This document shows positions 43,424 to 51,785 of a DNA stretch of 64,000 nucleotides, piece after piece. The notes under the pieces were generated by a model. The model was not told the origin of the DNA. It did not search any database and saw only the letters and a program-made list of their open reading frames with translations. A program made the translations under genes and the position numbers. The number at the start of each line of letters is the position of its first letter. Position 1 is the first letter of the stretch. The DNA comes from CAVYXK01 sp963708245 (GTDB lineage: Bacteria > Pseudomonadota > Alphaproteobacteria > Acetobacterales > Acetobacteraceae), in NCBI GenBank assembly GCA_963708245.1, contig OY970201.1:2852001-2916000 (forward strand). Reading direction: 5' to 3'.

Positions 43424-43434
43424 TTAACCATTAA
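43424..43434 (+). promoter_or_regulatory. TTAACCATTAA motif, CtrA-like half-site
   Basis: The 8-mer TTAACCAT is a known half-site type recognised by the cell-cycle regulator CtrA in alphaproteobacteria. It lies about 60 bp upstream of the chpT-like start, in an AT-rich pocket. ChpT passes phosphate to CtrA in Caulobacter, so the site is plausible feedback. Assigned by match only. Confidence 0.4.
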
Positions 43435-43492
43435 TGAGACGCTACCGATAGCTCGTGCATTCCGAGCGCAATTACTGGACATCGAATACGGC

Positions 43493-44152
43493 ATGGACGA
43501 TCCCCTGCGGCTCAGCCAACTTCTCATCTCGCGCTTTAGCCATGACCTCGGCGGCCTGCTCGGAACTTTGATCGGCGCGCTGGAACTGGCGGTGGAAGCG
43601 AACGGCGTCCCGCCCGAGGCGCTCACCGCCGCGGCCGAGGCCGGCGCCGAATTGAACTTGCGACTACAACTTTTACGCGAAGCTTGGGCCGGCGTCGGCA
43701 ACAGGCTCGACCTTTTGCGGCTGGATACTCTGACACGCGGGTTGCCGGGAGCCCACCGACTGGATGTCGATCTCTCGGCCTTGCCTGCGGGCACCGTGTT
43801 GCAACCACCGATGGCATGCATCGTCCTCAACGTGCTGCTGCTTGCTGCCGAGAGCCTACCGCGCGGCGGCGTCATCGCCCTGGCGGAGGCCGGCGGCACC
43901 GACATCTTGGTGACGATTACCGGCCTGCGCGCGGCTTGGCCCGCGGGGCTTGTGGCGTGTCTCACCGATGAAGAGGCCGCCTGGACGGCGCTGAGCGGGC
44001 CGCGCGCCCTACACGCGCCACTGGTGGCGCTGTTGGCCCGACGGCTTGCGGTCAGAGTGACGCTGCTGCTTCCCTCCGGTGTTCTGCCGGTGAGGCGAGG
44101 CCGGCGTATCATCGCCCCACCGTTGCTGCTGAGTCCCGAAGGAGCCGAATAA
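43493..44152 (+). CDS. histidine phosphotransferase ChpT-like protein
   Basis: 219 residues. The N-terminal helical hairpin contains LLISRFSHDLGGLLGTLIGALEL, in which the His of SHD is the phosphotransfer site in ChpT, followed by a degenerate ATPase-like domain without ATP-binding boxes (AHRLDVDLSALPAGTVLQPP, RGGVIALAEAGGTDILVTI). ChpT relays phosphate from CckA to CtrA and CpdR. Here the gene precedes cheA by 55 bp on the same strand, so it may instead or also serve the chemotaxis relay. ATG 43493 is chosen; the earlier in-frame codons lie over the palindrome and the CtrA-like site. Confidence 0.82.
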   Translation: MDDPLRLSQLLISRFSHDLGGLLGTLIGALELAVEANGVPPEALTAAAEAGAELNLRLQLLREAWAGVGNRLDLLRLDTLTRGLPGAHRLDVDLSALPAGTVLQPPMACIVLNVLLLAAESLPRGGVIALAEAGGTDILVTITGLRAAWPAGLVACLTDEEAAWTALSGPRALHAPLVALLARRLAVRVTLLLPSGVLPVRRGRRIIAPPLLLSPEGAE

Positions 44153-44207
44153 CATTTTACCATTCCTTCGACCTTCCTGACACAGGATCGGCACCCCCGA
44201 TGCGTCG

Positions 44208-46718
44208 ATGGCGCCGATGGACGAATTACTGGCTGAATTCCTGACTGAAACGAATGAAAGCCTCGCCGAGCTGGACGTGGCTTTGGTTCGCCTTGAACGG
44301 GCCCCCGACGACAAAGAGACGCTGTCGCAGATTTTCCGCCTAGTCCACACCATCAAGGGGACATGCGGCTTCCTGGGGCTGCCGCGGTTGGAGCTGGTGG
44401 CACACGCGGCCGAGAACGTTCTGGGACGGGTGCGCGAAGGCGTCCTGCCGGCTACCCCGGACATCGTCAGCTCGGTGCTCGCGTCGCTTGATCGGGTGAA
44501 GGCGATCGTTGCCGGGCTCGCCGCCACGGGGGCCGAGCCTGCCGGCGACGACACGGCGTTCATCACGGCCTTGGCGCATGCCGCCGAAGGCGGCGCGGTA
44601 GATGGTCCGGCGGCGGATGCGCCCGGCGGCAGCGAAGCCACCAATTCGAGTGCGGTACCCGCGGGCACCGGCGAACCGGCCGCCGCCGCCCAGACGATCC
44701 GCGTCGCAGTCGACGTGCTTGAGGATCTGATGACCATGGTGAGCGAGCTGGTGCTGGCGCGCAATCAGCTTCTTCAACTTGCCCGCGCCCAAGACAACAC
44801 TGCCTTTGCCGGGCCTCTGCAGCGGCTGTCGCACATCACCACCGAGCTGCAGGAAGGGGTGATGAAAACGCGCATGCAGCCGATCGGCAATGCCTGGAAC
44901 AAGCTGCCGCGGCTGGTGCGCGACCTCGCTCGCGAGCTCGACAAGAAGATCGACGTGACGTTGCGCGGCGCGGATACCGAACTGGACCGCCAGGTGCTGG
45001 AGCTGATCAAGGACCCGCTTACGCACATGGTGCGCAACTCGGCTGATCACGGGCTGGAATCGCCGGCCGAGCGGCGCGCGGCGGGAAAGCCCGAGACTGG
45101 ACGCATTTCGCTGAACGCATTCCACGAAGGCGGTCACATCATCATCGAGGTGAGCGACGACGGTGCCGGCTTGTCGGCCGAACGCATCCGCGCCAAGGCC
45201 GTCGCCGTGGGCCTGGCGAGCGAAGCCGAGCTGGCGGCGATGACAGATGCGCAGATCCAGGGCTTCATCTTCCGCGCCGGCTTCTCCACCGCCGCGACGG
45301 TCACCGCGGTCTCCGGCCGCGGCGTCGGCATGGACGTGGTGAAGACCAATATCGAGCGGATCGGCGGCACGATCGACGTGAAGAGTACGCCCGGTTCCGG
45401 CACCACCTTCACCATCAAGATCCCTCTGACTTTGGCGATCGTCTCGGCGCTGGTGCTACAGGCGGGCGGCGAACGGTTCGCGATCCCACAGATCAATGTC
45501 GTCGAGCTGGTGCAGGCGTCGCACCGCGGTGCCGGCAGCGATAGCGTAATCGAGCGGATCAACGATACCCCCGTGCTGCGGTTGCGCGACCGGTTGTTGC
45601 CGTTAGTCAGCTTGCGTGAGCTCTTGCGGCTTGATGCAGGGGTCGAGGATGCCCAGGCACCGACAATCATCGTTATTCAGGTCGGCACCGGCATGCTGGG
45701 CATCATCGTCGATCGGGTGTTCGACACCGAGGAGATTGTAGTCAAGCCGGTTGCGCCAATCCTGCGCTACATCACGATGTTCGGTGGCAACACGATCCTT
45801 GGCGACGGATCGGTGATTATGATCCTGGATCCAAACGGAATCGTGCGCGCGAGCGGCATCGCTACCGGTGGAGCAGAGCGGTCACGGGGCGACGCCCGCG
45901 CGAGGGCCATGCGCTCTGGGGACCGCACCGCCATGTTGTTGTTCCACGCCGGCAGCGCGCAGCTCCTGGCGGTGCCGCTCGGGCTGGTATCACGCATCGA
46001 AGAGATCGAGCGGACAGCGATCGAGTCCTCGGGCGGCGCGCTGGTGACGCAATATCGTGGCCGGCTGATGCCGTTGGTGGCGCTTGCTGAGGGGCTCGCG
46101 CGCGATAAGCCGCGGCAGGCTGCCCTGGTGTTTGCCGAGTACGGCCGCAGCATGGGGCTGATGGTCGATGAGATCGTCGATGTGATCGAGGACCGGCTGG
46201 AAATCGAGCTGATCAGCAATCGCCCCGGACTGCTCGGCACTGCCGTCATCGGCGGGCGAGCCACTGACGTCATCGACACCGGCTATTGGTTGACCCGCGC
46301 CTGGCAGGACTGGTTCCGCGGCGCCGGCACAGTGCGCACTGAACGGCGCGTCCTTGCTGTCGAGGACAGCGAGTTCTTTCGTCAGTTGCTGGTGCCGACG
46401 TTGACCGCCGCCGGTTATCGTGTGACGGCGGCATCCGGCGCCACCGAGGCACTGCGGCTGCGCGATGCAGGCGAGATGTTCGACGCGATCATTTCCGATA
46501 TCGAGATGCCCGAGATGAACGGGCTGGAATTTGCTCGCGCGGTGCGCGCCGGCGGTCCCTGGGCAGCGTTGCCGATGCTGGCATTGTCTGCACGTGCTGA
46601 GACCGGAGATAGGGAAGCAACCCGCGCCGCAGGCTTTATCGATCACGTGGCCAAATTCGACCGCGAGGCGTTGCTCGCCAGCCTGCAGCACTGCTTCGCC
46701 GAGCCGGTGGCCCATTAG
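44208..46718 (+). CDS. cheA: chemotaxis histidine kinase CheA, hybrid with C-terminal receiver
   Basis: 836 residues. Hpt domain at 1-105 with phosphorylatable His47 in LVHTIKGTCGFLG; no P2 domain; dimerisation domain from about 160 (IRVAVDVLEDLMTMVSELVLARNQLL); HATPase with HMVRNSADHGLE, DDGAGL and GRGVGMDVV; two successive CheW-like domains (LAIVSALVLQAGGERFAIP and TAMLLFHAGSAQLLAVP); and a receiver (RRVLAVEDSEFFRQLL, Asp in IISDIEMPEMNG) at 715-830. It phosphorylates CheY and CheB in response to receptors. ATG 44208 or 44217 may be used. First gene of cheA-W-Y-B-R. Confidence 0.96.
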   Translation: MAPMDELLAEFLTETNESLAELDVALVRLERAPDDKETLSQIFRLVHTIKGTCGFLGLPRLELVAHAAENVLGRVREGVLPATPDIVSSVLASLDRVKAIVAGLAATGAEPAGDDTAFITALAHAAEGGAVDGPAADAPGGSEATNSSAVPAGTGEPAAAAQTIRVAVDVLEDLMTMVSELVLARNQLLQLARAQDNTAFAGPLQRLSHITTELQEGVMKTRMQPIGNAWNKLPRLVRDLARELDKKIDVTLRGADTELDRQVLELIKDPLTHMVRNSADHGLESPAERRAAGKPETGRISLNAFHEGGHIIIEVSDDGAGLSAERIRAKAVAVGLASEAELAAMTDAQIQGFIFRAGFSTAATVTAVSGRGVGMDVVKTNIERIGGTIDVKSTPGSGTTFTIKIPLTLAIVSALVLQAGGERFAIPQINVVELVQASHRGAGSDSVIERINDTPVLRLRDRLLPLVSLRELLRLDAGVEDAQAPTIIVIQVGTGMLGIIVDRVFDTEEIVVKPVAPILRYITMFGGNTILGDGSVIMILDPNGIVRASGIATGGAERSRGDARARAMRSGDRTAMLLFHAGSAQLLAVPLGLVSRIEEIERTAIESSGGALVTQYRGRLMPLVALAEGLARDKPRQAALVFAEYGRSMGLMVDEIVDVIEDRLEIELISNRPGLLGTAVIGGRATDVIDTGYWLTRAWQDWFRGAGTVRTERRVLAVEDSEFFRQLLVPTLTAAGYRVTAASGATEALRLRDAGEMFDAIISDIEMPEMNGLEFARAVRAGGPWAALPMLALSARAETGDREATRAAGFIDHVAKFDREALLASLQHCFAEPVAH

Positions 46719-46731
46719 CGGGGACGGCGCG

Positions 46732-47214
46732 ATGGAAACCAATCTGCTCGAACGCCCGGGAGTCGGTGCGGGTGCCAACGCCGATGAACGGCAATTCGTT
46801 ACCCTCATGCTCGGGGACCAGCTCTGCGGCATTTCCGTGCTGGCGGTTCGCGATGTGCTCGGAGAGCAGGCGATCACGCGAGTTCCGCTGGCGCCCCGGG
46901 AAGTGGCCGGAAGCCTCAATCTGCGCGGGCGTATCGTCACCGCGATCGACCTCAGGATACGGCTCGGATTGCCGCCGGCTGCCGCCGGCACGCCGCGCAT
47001 GTCGGTGGTCGCCGAGGAAGCAGGCGAGCTTTACGCGCTTCTGGTTGATCAGGTGGCCGAGGTAATGAGTCTGAGGGCAGGCGACTTGGAGCAGAACCCG
47101 CCGACGCTGCCGTCGCCATAGGCCGAGTTCAGCAGCGGCATCTACCGACTGGAAGGCAAGCTCCTGGTGGTGCTGAACGTCGAGCGGCTGCTGGCGGTGA
47201 GCGATCCGGGTTGA
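46732..47214 (+). pseudogene. cheW: cheW interrupted by an in-frame TAG
   Basis: From ATG 46732 the frame gives a CheW scaffold: ERQFVTLMLGDQLCGISVLA, VRDVLGEQAITRVPLAPREV, GSLNLRGRIVTAIDLRIRLG, YALLVDQVAEVMSL. Codon 130 is TAG (47119-47121). The same frame continues without another stop through AEFSSGIYRLEGKLLVVLNVERLL to TGA at 47212-47214, which is the expected CheW C-terminus and total length (160 residues). The stop fits a TGG (Trp) to TAG change. The truncated 129-residue form lacks the last beta strands and may not couple receptors to CheA, although CheA carries two CheW-like domains of its own. Confidence 0.88.
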
Positions 47215-47224
47215 CACTAACGAC

Positions 47225-47593
47225 ATGAGTTGCGCCTGTCTCGTTGTCGATGACAGCCGGGTCGTGCGCAAGCTCGCCCGACGCATCCTCGAGGCCAACG
47301 GCTACGCCGTGACCGAGGCCGAGAACGGCCGCATCGCGCTGGAGGATTGCCGGCGTGCACTGCCCGATTGCGTGCTGCTCGATTGGAACATGCCCGTCAT
47401 GAACGGCCTCGAGTTCCTGCGCGCGCTGCGTGGTGAGTTCGGGCCGGACAAGCCGGTCGTGGTGTTCTGCACCACAGAGACCGAGATGACGGCGATCGAG
47501 CGGGCGATCGGAAGCGGCGCACAGGAATACATCATGAAGCCGTTCGACGCCGACATCCTGCTCGGCAAATTCGCCCAGGTTGGGTTGGGTTGA
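47225..47593 (+). CDS. cheY: chemotaxis response regulator CheY
   Basis: 122 residues, a single receiver domain: acidic pair in CLVVDDSRVVRKLARRILEA, phospho-Asp in CVLLDWNMPVMNGLEFL, Thr in VVFCTTETEM and Lys in EYIMKPFD. It carries the CheA signal to the flagellar motor. It overlaps the cheB start (TTGA). Confidence 0.95.
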   Translation: MSCACLVVDDSRVVRKLARRILEANGYAVTEAENGRIALEDCRRALPDCVLLDWNMPVMNGLEFLRALRGEFGPDKPVVVFCTTETEMTAIERAIGSGAQEYIMKPFDADILLGKFAQVGLG

Positions 47594-48657
47594 CCCCAGC
47601 CTCCAATCCCGATGCTGCCGCAGCGTCGCTCGCGCGGGCGATGGTATGCGACAATTCGGCGGTGATCCGCTCGGCTATCGCGCGCGTCCTTGAATCCGAT
47701 CCTGCCATTCGCGTTGTCGCCCGAGCCGGCAACGGCCGTGAGGCACTCGACGCAGCACGTCGGACAGCAGTCGACGTCGTGGTACTCGACATCGAGATGC
47801 CGGTGATGGACGGTCTGACAACTCTACCTCTGCTGCTGCGCGAACATCCTGGTCTCAGGGTAGTGATGGCCTCGCCGCTGACCACGCGTGGTGCAGAGGT
47901 GACCCTGCGGGCGCTGTCGCTCGGCGCCGCCGATTACGTCGCGAAGCCGAGCGCGGTCGCAGCGCTCGGGGCGGATTCGTTCCGCCGGGAACTGGTGCAG
48001 AAAGTTAAGGGATTGACGGTGCCGCGCCGCGCCGCGCCACCGGTTGCGCTGGCCAACCGACCGCGGCCGACGCGGCAGCTTCGACTCCTGGCGGTGGGCA
48101 GCTCGACCGGGGGTCCACAGGCTCTGTTCACCTTGGCTCGCGGACTTGGGGCAAAGCTGACGGTTCCGGTGGTGGTCACGCAGCATATGCCGCCGGCGTT
48201 TACGCAGATTTTGGCTGCGCATATCGCGCGCGCCGGTGCATTGCCCTGCACCGAAGCTGAAGACGGGGCGCCACTCCGGCCGGGGCACATCGCCCTGGCG
48301 CCGGGCGGACGACACCTGATTGTGGAGCGTGGTCCCGAAGGCCTGCGCGCGCGCCTGTCGGACGCACCGCCGGTCAACTATTGCCGACCCTCGGCTGATC
48401 CGATGCTGGAGAGCGCGGCGGACGCCTGTGATGGGCGGGTGCTGGTGACGATTCTCACGGGCATGGGCCGTGACGGCCTGGACGGCACGCGACGGGTGGT
48501 GGATGCCGGCGGGACGGCGGTGGCGCAGGACGAGGCCACCAGCGTGGTTTGGGGAATGCCCGGTGCCGTGGCGCAGGCCGGCTTGTGCCACGCCGTGCTG
48601 CCGCTGCCGGAGATCGCGCCCAGGCTGCTCGACCTGCTGGCGGTCGCGCCGGCATGA
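47590..48657 (+). CDS. cheB: protein-glutamate methylesterase CheB
   Basis: 355 residues from TTG 47590, overlapping the cheY stop; ATG 47641 would give a shorter form starting at the receiver. Receiver at 18-135 (phospho-Asp in VVVLDIEMPVMDG; Lys in YVAKPS) and methylesterase domain from about 155, with catalytic Ser in VGSSTGGPQAL, His in TQHMPPAFTQ and Asp in GMGRDGLDG. It demethylates or deamidates receptors. The usual acidic pair of the receiver reads CDNS here, so the second Asp, a metal ligand, is Asn. cheR overlaps by ATGA. Confidence 0.93.
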   Translation: MTPASNPDAAAASLARAMVCDNSAVIRSAIARVLESDPAIRVVARAGNGREALDAARRTAVDVVVLDIEMPVMDGLTTLPLLLREHPGLRVVMASPLTTRGAEVTLRALSLGAADYVAKPSAVAALGADSFRRELVQKVKGLTVPRRAAPPVALANRPRPTRQLRLLAVGSSTGGPQALFTLARGLGAKLTVPVVVTQHMPPAFTQILAAHIARAGALPCTEAEDGAPLRPGHIALAPGGRHLIVERGPEGLRARLSDAPPVNYCRPSADPMLESAADACDGRVLVTILTGMGRDGLDGTRRVVDAGGTAVAQDEATSVVWGMPGAVAQAGLCHAVLPLPEIAPRLLDLLAVAPA

Positions 48658-50648
48658 GTGTCGGGCTATCGGCGCCGGCGTTCGGCGTGCTGGTCGATCT
48701 GTTGAAGGCGCGCTCGGGGCTCGTCATCGGTCTCGACAAGCTCTACCTGCTGGAGACGCGCCTCAGCCCGATCCTGCGGCGCGAGGGGCTGCGTGACCTG
48801 GCGGAGCTCGCGGCGCGGCTTGGCAGCTCGGGTGCGGAGGCATTGGCGCGCGAGGTGGTCGAGGCGATGACCACCAACGAGAGCCTGTTCTTCCGCGACA
48901 CCAAGCCGTTCGAGCATTTTCGTACCTGTGTGCTGCCGCGGCTGGCTGAAGCGCGTCCGTTCGGTAGGCCGCTGCGGCTGTGGTCGGCTGCCGCCTCAAC
49001 CGGGCAGGAGGCGTACTCTTTGGCCATGATCATGGCTGACAGCCAAGCCGTGATTGGCCAGCGAAAGGTGGAGATTCTCGGCACCGATATCGCCCGCGAC
49101 CCGCTGGCGCGAGCACGGGAGGGGCTTTATTCGCAGTTCGAGGTGCAGCGCGGCCTGCCCGTGCAGATGCTGATGAAGCATTTCCGTAAGGAGACCGATG
49201 GCTGGCGAATTAATGCGGAGTTGCGGGCCGGCGTAGAGTTCCGCGAATGGAACCTCCTCGCCGATTTGCGTCCGCTCGGCATATTCGACGTGGTCTTCTG
49301 CCGCAACGTTTTGCTCTACTTCGATCAGCCGACAAAAACCCGGGTGCTGGAGGCGATTGCGCGGCAAATGGCACCAGACGGGGTGCTCTATCTAGGTGGT
49401 ACGGAGACCGTGCTGGGGTTGACTTACCGATTCCGGCCTCTTCCTGAGCAGCAGGGTGCCTATATGCCGTCTGCGGTGCCTCTGCCCGGATGGTACGATG
49501 ACCAGGACCGAGCCCCTTCTCCTGAGGTGCCGTCCGCGGTGCTATCTGAGCGCGGCTCGCAGCGGGAGGTACCTGACATGGCACGCACCTATCGGATCGC
49601 GGTCATTCCCGGCGATGGCATCGGGAAGGAGACGGTGCCGGAATCGCTCAAGGTCCTCGATGCTGCCGCGACCCGGTTCGACCTTCGTCTAGACTTCGTC
49701 CACTACGACTGGTCGTGTGATCTGTACAAGAAGACTGGGGCGATGATGCCGACGGACGGGATGGAAAGGCTCGCCCAGGCTGATTCCATCCTGCTCGGCG
49801 CGATCGGCTGGCCGGACGTGCCGGACCATATCTCGCTCTGGGGTCTGCTGATCCCGATCCGCCGGGGCTTCGATCAGTACGTGAACCTCCGCCCCTGCAA
49901 GCTGATGCCGGGGGTGCGCACCCCGCTTGCGGGACGCAGCGAGGCGGATATCGACTTCTACGTGGTGCGCGAGAACACCGAGGGCGAGTATTCCTCGGTC
50001 GGCGGTCGGATGTTCCAGGGCACCGAACGGGAGTTCGTCTCGCAGCAGAGCGTGTTCACCCGCCACGGTGTCGATCGCGTGCTGCGGTACGCGTTCGAGC
50101 TGGCGCAGAGCCGGCCGAAGCGGCACCTGACCTCGGCCACCAAGTCGAACGGTATTACCTTCACCATGCCATACTGGGACGAACGCTTCGCCGCGATGGC
50201 GCGGTCCTTTCCCGAGGTGCGCACCGACCAGTATCACATCGACATTCTGTGCGCGCATTTCGTGCAGCATCCGGACTGGTTCGACGTGGTGGTCGGGTCG
50301 AACCTGTTCGGCGACATCCTGAGTGATCTCGGCCCCGCGGTGGCCGGTTCTATCGGCATCGCGCCGTCGGCCAACATCAACCCCGAGCGGAAGCACCCGT
50401 CGATGTTCGAGCCGGTCCACGGCTCGGCGCCGGACATTGCCGGGCGGCATATTTGCAACCCAATCGGCCAAGTCTGGTCGGCGGCCATGATGCTGGAGCA
50501 TCTGGGAGAGCCGGAGGCCGGCCGGGCGATCGTGGCGGCGATCGAGGCGCTGCTGCAAGACGGCGGGCCACGTACCCGCGACATGGGCGGCCAAGCGGGC
50601 ACCGCGGAAGTGGGCTCGGCGCTGGCGGAGATCGTCGCCACGCGCTGA
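48654..50648 (+). CDS. cheR: CheR methyltransferase reading frame, open through to a tartrate dehydrogenase (possible fusion)
   Basis: ATG 48654 overlaps the cheB stop (ATGA). Residues 1-275 are a full CheR: helical N-domain (FGVLVDLLKARSGLVIGLDK), MTTNESLFFRD, the SAM site LRLWSAAASTGQEAYSLAMI, ILGTDIARDPL, and FDVVFCRNVLLYFD. It methylates chemoreceptor glutamates. No stop follows: a 30-residue linker (QDRAPSPEVPSAVLSERGSQ) leads into the dehydrogenase that starts at 49578, in the same frame, to 50648. Either a 664-residue fusion is made or the dehydrogenase is also translated from its own strong ribosome-binding site. Other CheR proteins end soon after FRPLPEQQGAY. Confidence 0.82.
   Translation: MSVGLSAPAFGVLVDLLKARSGLVIGLDKLYLLETRLSPILRREGLRDLAELAARLGSSGAEALAREVVEAMTTNESLFFRDTKPFEHFRTCVLPRLAEARPFGRPLRLWSAAASTGQEAYSLAMIMADSQAVIGQRKVEILGTDIARDPLARAREGLYSQFEVQRGLPVQMLMKHFRKETDGWRINAELRAGVEFREWNLLADLRPLGIFDVVFCRNVLLYFDQPTKTRVLEAIARQMAPDGVLYLGGTETVLGLTYRFRPLPEQQGAYMPSAVPLPGWYDDQDRAPSPEVPSAVLSERGSQREVPDMARTYRIAVIPGDGIGKETVPESLKVLDAAATRFDLRLDFVHYDWSCDLYKKTGAMMPTDGMERLAQADSILLGAIGWPDVPDHISLWGLLIPIRRGFDQYVNLRPCKLMPGVRTPLAGRSEADIDFYVVRENTEGEYSSVGGRMFQGTEREFVSQQSVFTRHGVDRVLRYAFELAQSRPKRHLTSATKSNGITFTMPYWDERFAAMARSFPEVRTDQYHIDILCAHFVQHPDWFDVVVGSNLFGDILSDLGPAVAGSIGIAPSANINPERKHPSMFEPVHGSAPDIAGRHICNPIGQVWSAAMMLEHLGEPEAGRAIVAAIEALLQDGGPRTRDMGGQAGTAEVGSALAEIVATR
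49578..50648 (+). CDS. ttuC: tartrate dehydrogenase / D-malate dehydrogenase (decarboxylating)
   Basis: 356 residues of the isocitrate/isopropylmalate dehydrogenase family: IAVIPGDGIGKETVPESLKV, LGAIGWPDVPDHISLWGLLI, then FDQYVNLRPCKLMPGV (substrate Arg), YVVRENTEGEYSSVGGRM, FDVVVGSNLFGDILSDLGPA, and FEPVHGSAPDIAG. These match the TDH/DmlA group. It oxidises tartrate or D-malate with NAD and a divalent metal. GGGAGGT lies seven bases before ATG 49578, strong evidence for separate translation although the frame is open from cheR. Confidence 0.93.
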   Translation: MARTYRIAVIPGDGIGKETVPESLKVLDAAATRFDLRLDFVHYDWSCDLYKKTGAMMPTDGMERLAQADSILLGAIGWPDVPDHISLWGLLIPIRRGFDQYVNLRPCKLMPGVRTPLAGRSEADIDFYVVRENTEGEYSSVGGRMFQGTEREFVSQQSVFTRHGVDRVLRYAFELAQSRPKRHLTSATKSNGITFTMPYWDERFAAMARSFPEVRTDQYHIDILCAHFVQHPDWFDVVVGSNLFGDILSDLGPAVAGSIGIAPSANINPERKHPSMFEPVHGSAPDIAGRHICNPIGQVWSAAMMLEHLGEPEAGRAIVAAIEALLQDGGPRTRDMGGQAGTAEVGSALAEIVATR

Positions 50649-50726
50649 GCGGCTTGCGGGCTTGCTGTTGGCCGCCTACATTAAACAGATTCTTGCGAGT
50701 GACTCGCAACCAGGAGCCTGCGCCGA

Positions 50727-50966
50727 ATGGGCAATGAGTTCAGTCAGATCGCCCGCCGCTGCGAGCGCGCCGTGGTGACTGCCTATCGCGATCTGCGCCA
50801 GCTCGGCTCGGATGATCCTGCGGCGTTCCGGGCGTGCACCGTGCTGTACCGCATCCATCACCCGGAGGCCTCGATGAACGAGGCACGCCGCCTGGTCGCC
50901 GAATGGATCGACCATCACGTGGTTCGGCAGGATCGCGGCCCGACGCGGGGGTGCGACTGCGGTTGA
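50727..50966 (+). CDS. small conserved-looking hypothetical protein
   Basis: 79 residues: MGNEFSQIARRCERAVVTAY, RDLRQLGSDDPAAFRACTVL and YRIHHPEASMNEARRLVAEW. It is predicted helical and charged with no signal peptide. AGGAG precedes the ATG. I do not recognise a family. A 134-codon frame on the opposite strand is considered a shadow. Confidence 0.6.
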   Translation: MGNEFSQIARRCERAVVTAYRDLRQLGSDDPAAFRACTVLYRIHHPEASMNEARRLVAEWIDHHVVRQDRGPTRGCDCG

Positions 50967-51344
50967 GCGGATAGTCGCTGGAGGGACGCGCATTACCGCG
51001 CGCGCCGGCAAAGAACCGTACGTGCGCATTCTCGCATACGGCGCGTTTATCCGCGGGTCTGCCCGACGAGACTGACTCATTGCGTCTTCACCTTCCTACC
51101 CCCTTGGCTCCCTCGGCGATACCCGTCTTCATCGCGACCATGAGGGCTCTGACGCCTCCGTGGGGCTCATGGCTTTTCTATCACCGGCACACGATGGTTG
51201 CCCGGCCTTTGGCCGACCCGTGGGGCGGCTACGACAGTGAAGGGCTGGGGGTTCTGCGCACTCGGCAAGTTGGGTATGGTGCCCTCCGTCCCCGGACGCC
51301 ACTGCACCGCTCCGGGGTTCTCTTTGTCCGGGAGGCAACTGATT
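50967..51344. other. intergenic region without recognisable gene
   Basis: About 380 bp. No convincing frame on either strand; it contains the leader and ribosome-binding site of the lipoprotein gene. Confidence 0.5.
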
Positions 51345-51785
51345 TTGAGCAGTTTCCGACGTGCCGCTCGTGCGGGTTTGGGCTTCACACTGGTCGCGGG
51401 GGCTTTGCTCGCCGGCTGCGCCGCGCCGCCTCCGCCGTCCGCCCCGACCAACCGCCTCTATGCCATCGACCTAGCCGGCGCGGCCAAGCAATGCACCGTC
51501 GGACCGCTGACCCCTGTGGCCGGCAGAGAGGTCGCTGCACGCATGACGGTCGGCAACGACGGCGGCTGGTGTGCATTCACGGTCGCACAACCGGGGCCGC
51601 AGCCCTATGCCGCCGGATTGCTGACGCAAGAGGCCGTGCATGGGCGCGTTTATATTCATCCTGTCGGCGACAACACGCGAATCGACTACGCGCCCGACGC
51701 CGGCTATGTCGGGCCGGACGCCTTCATTGTCACACTGCTGCCGGGACGCGCGGTGATTCGCGCGACGGTCACTGTGACGCGGTAG
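51345..51785 (+). CDS. putative lipoprotein with Ig-like C-terminus
   Basis: 146 residues from TTG 51345 with GGGAGG about ten bases upstream. The signal ends in a lipobox (FTLVAGALLAGC), so the mature protein is lipid-anchored. The C-terminal half (YIHPVGDNTRIDYAPDAGYV-GPDAFIVTLLPG) resembles the last strands of bacterial Ig/cadherin-like units (DxGYxGxDxF). Function unknown. Its 3' end overlaps the convergent gene by 17 bp. Confidence 0.7.
   Translation: MSSFRRAARAGLGFTLVAGALLAGCAAPPPPSAPTNRLYAIDLAGAAKQCTVGPLTPVAGREVAARMTVGNDGGWCAFTVAQPGPQPYAAGLLTQEAVHGRVYIHPVGDNTRIDYAPDAGYVGPDAFIVTLLPGRAVIRATVTVTR

Noticed and set aside
50676..51080. 134-codon minus-strand frame
   Set aside because: Antisense to the 79-residue gene, with no ribosome-binding site or family features.
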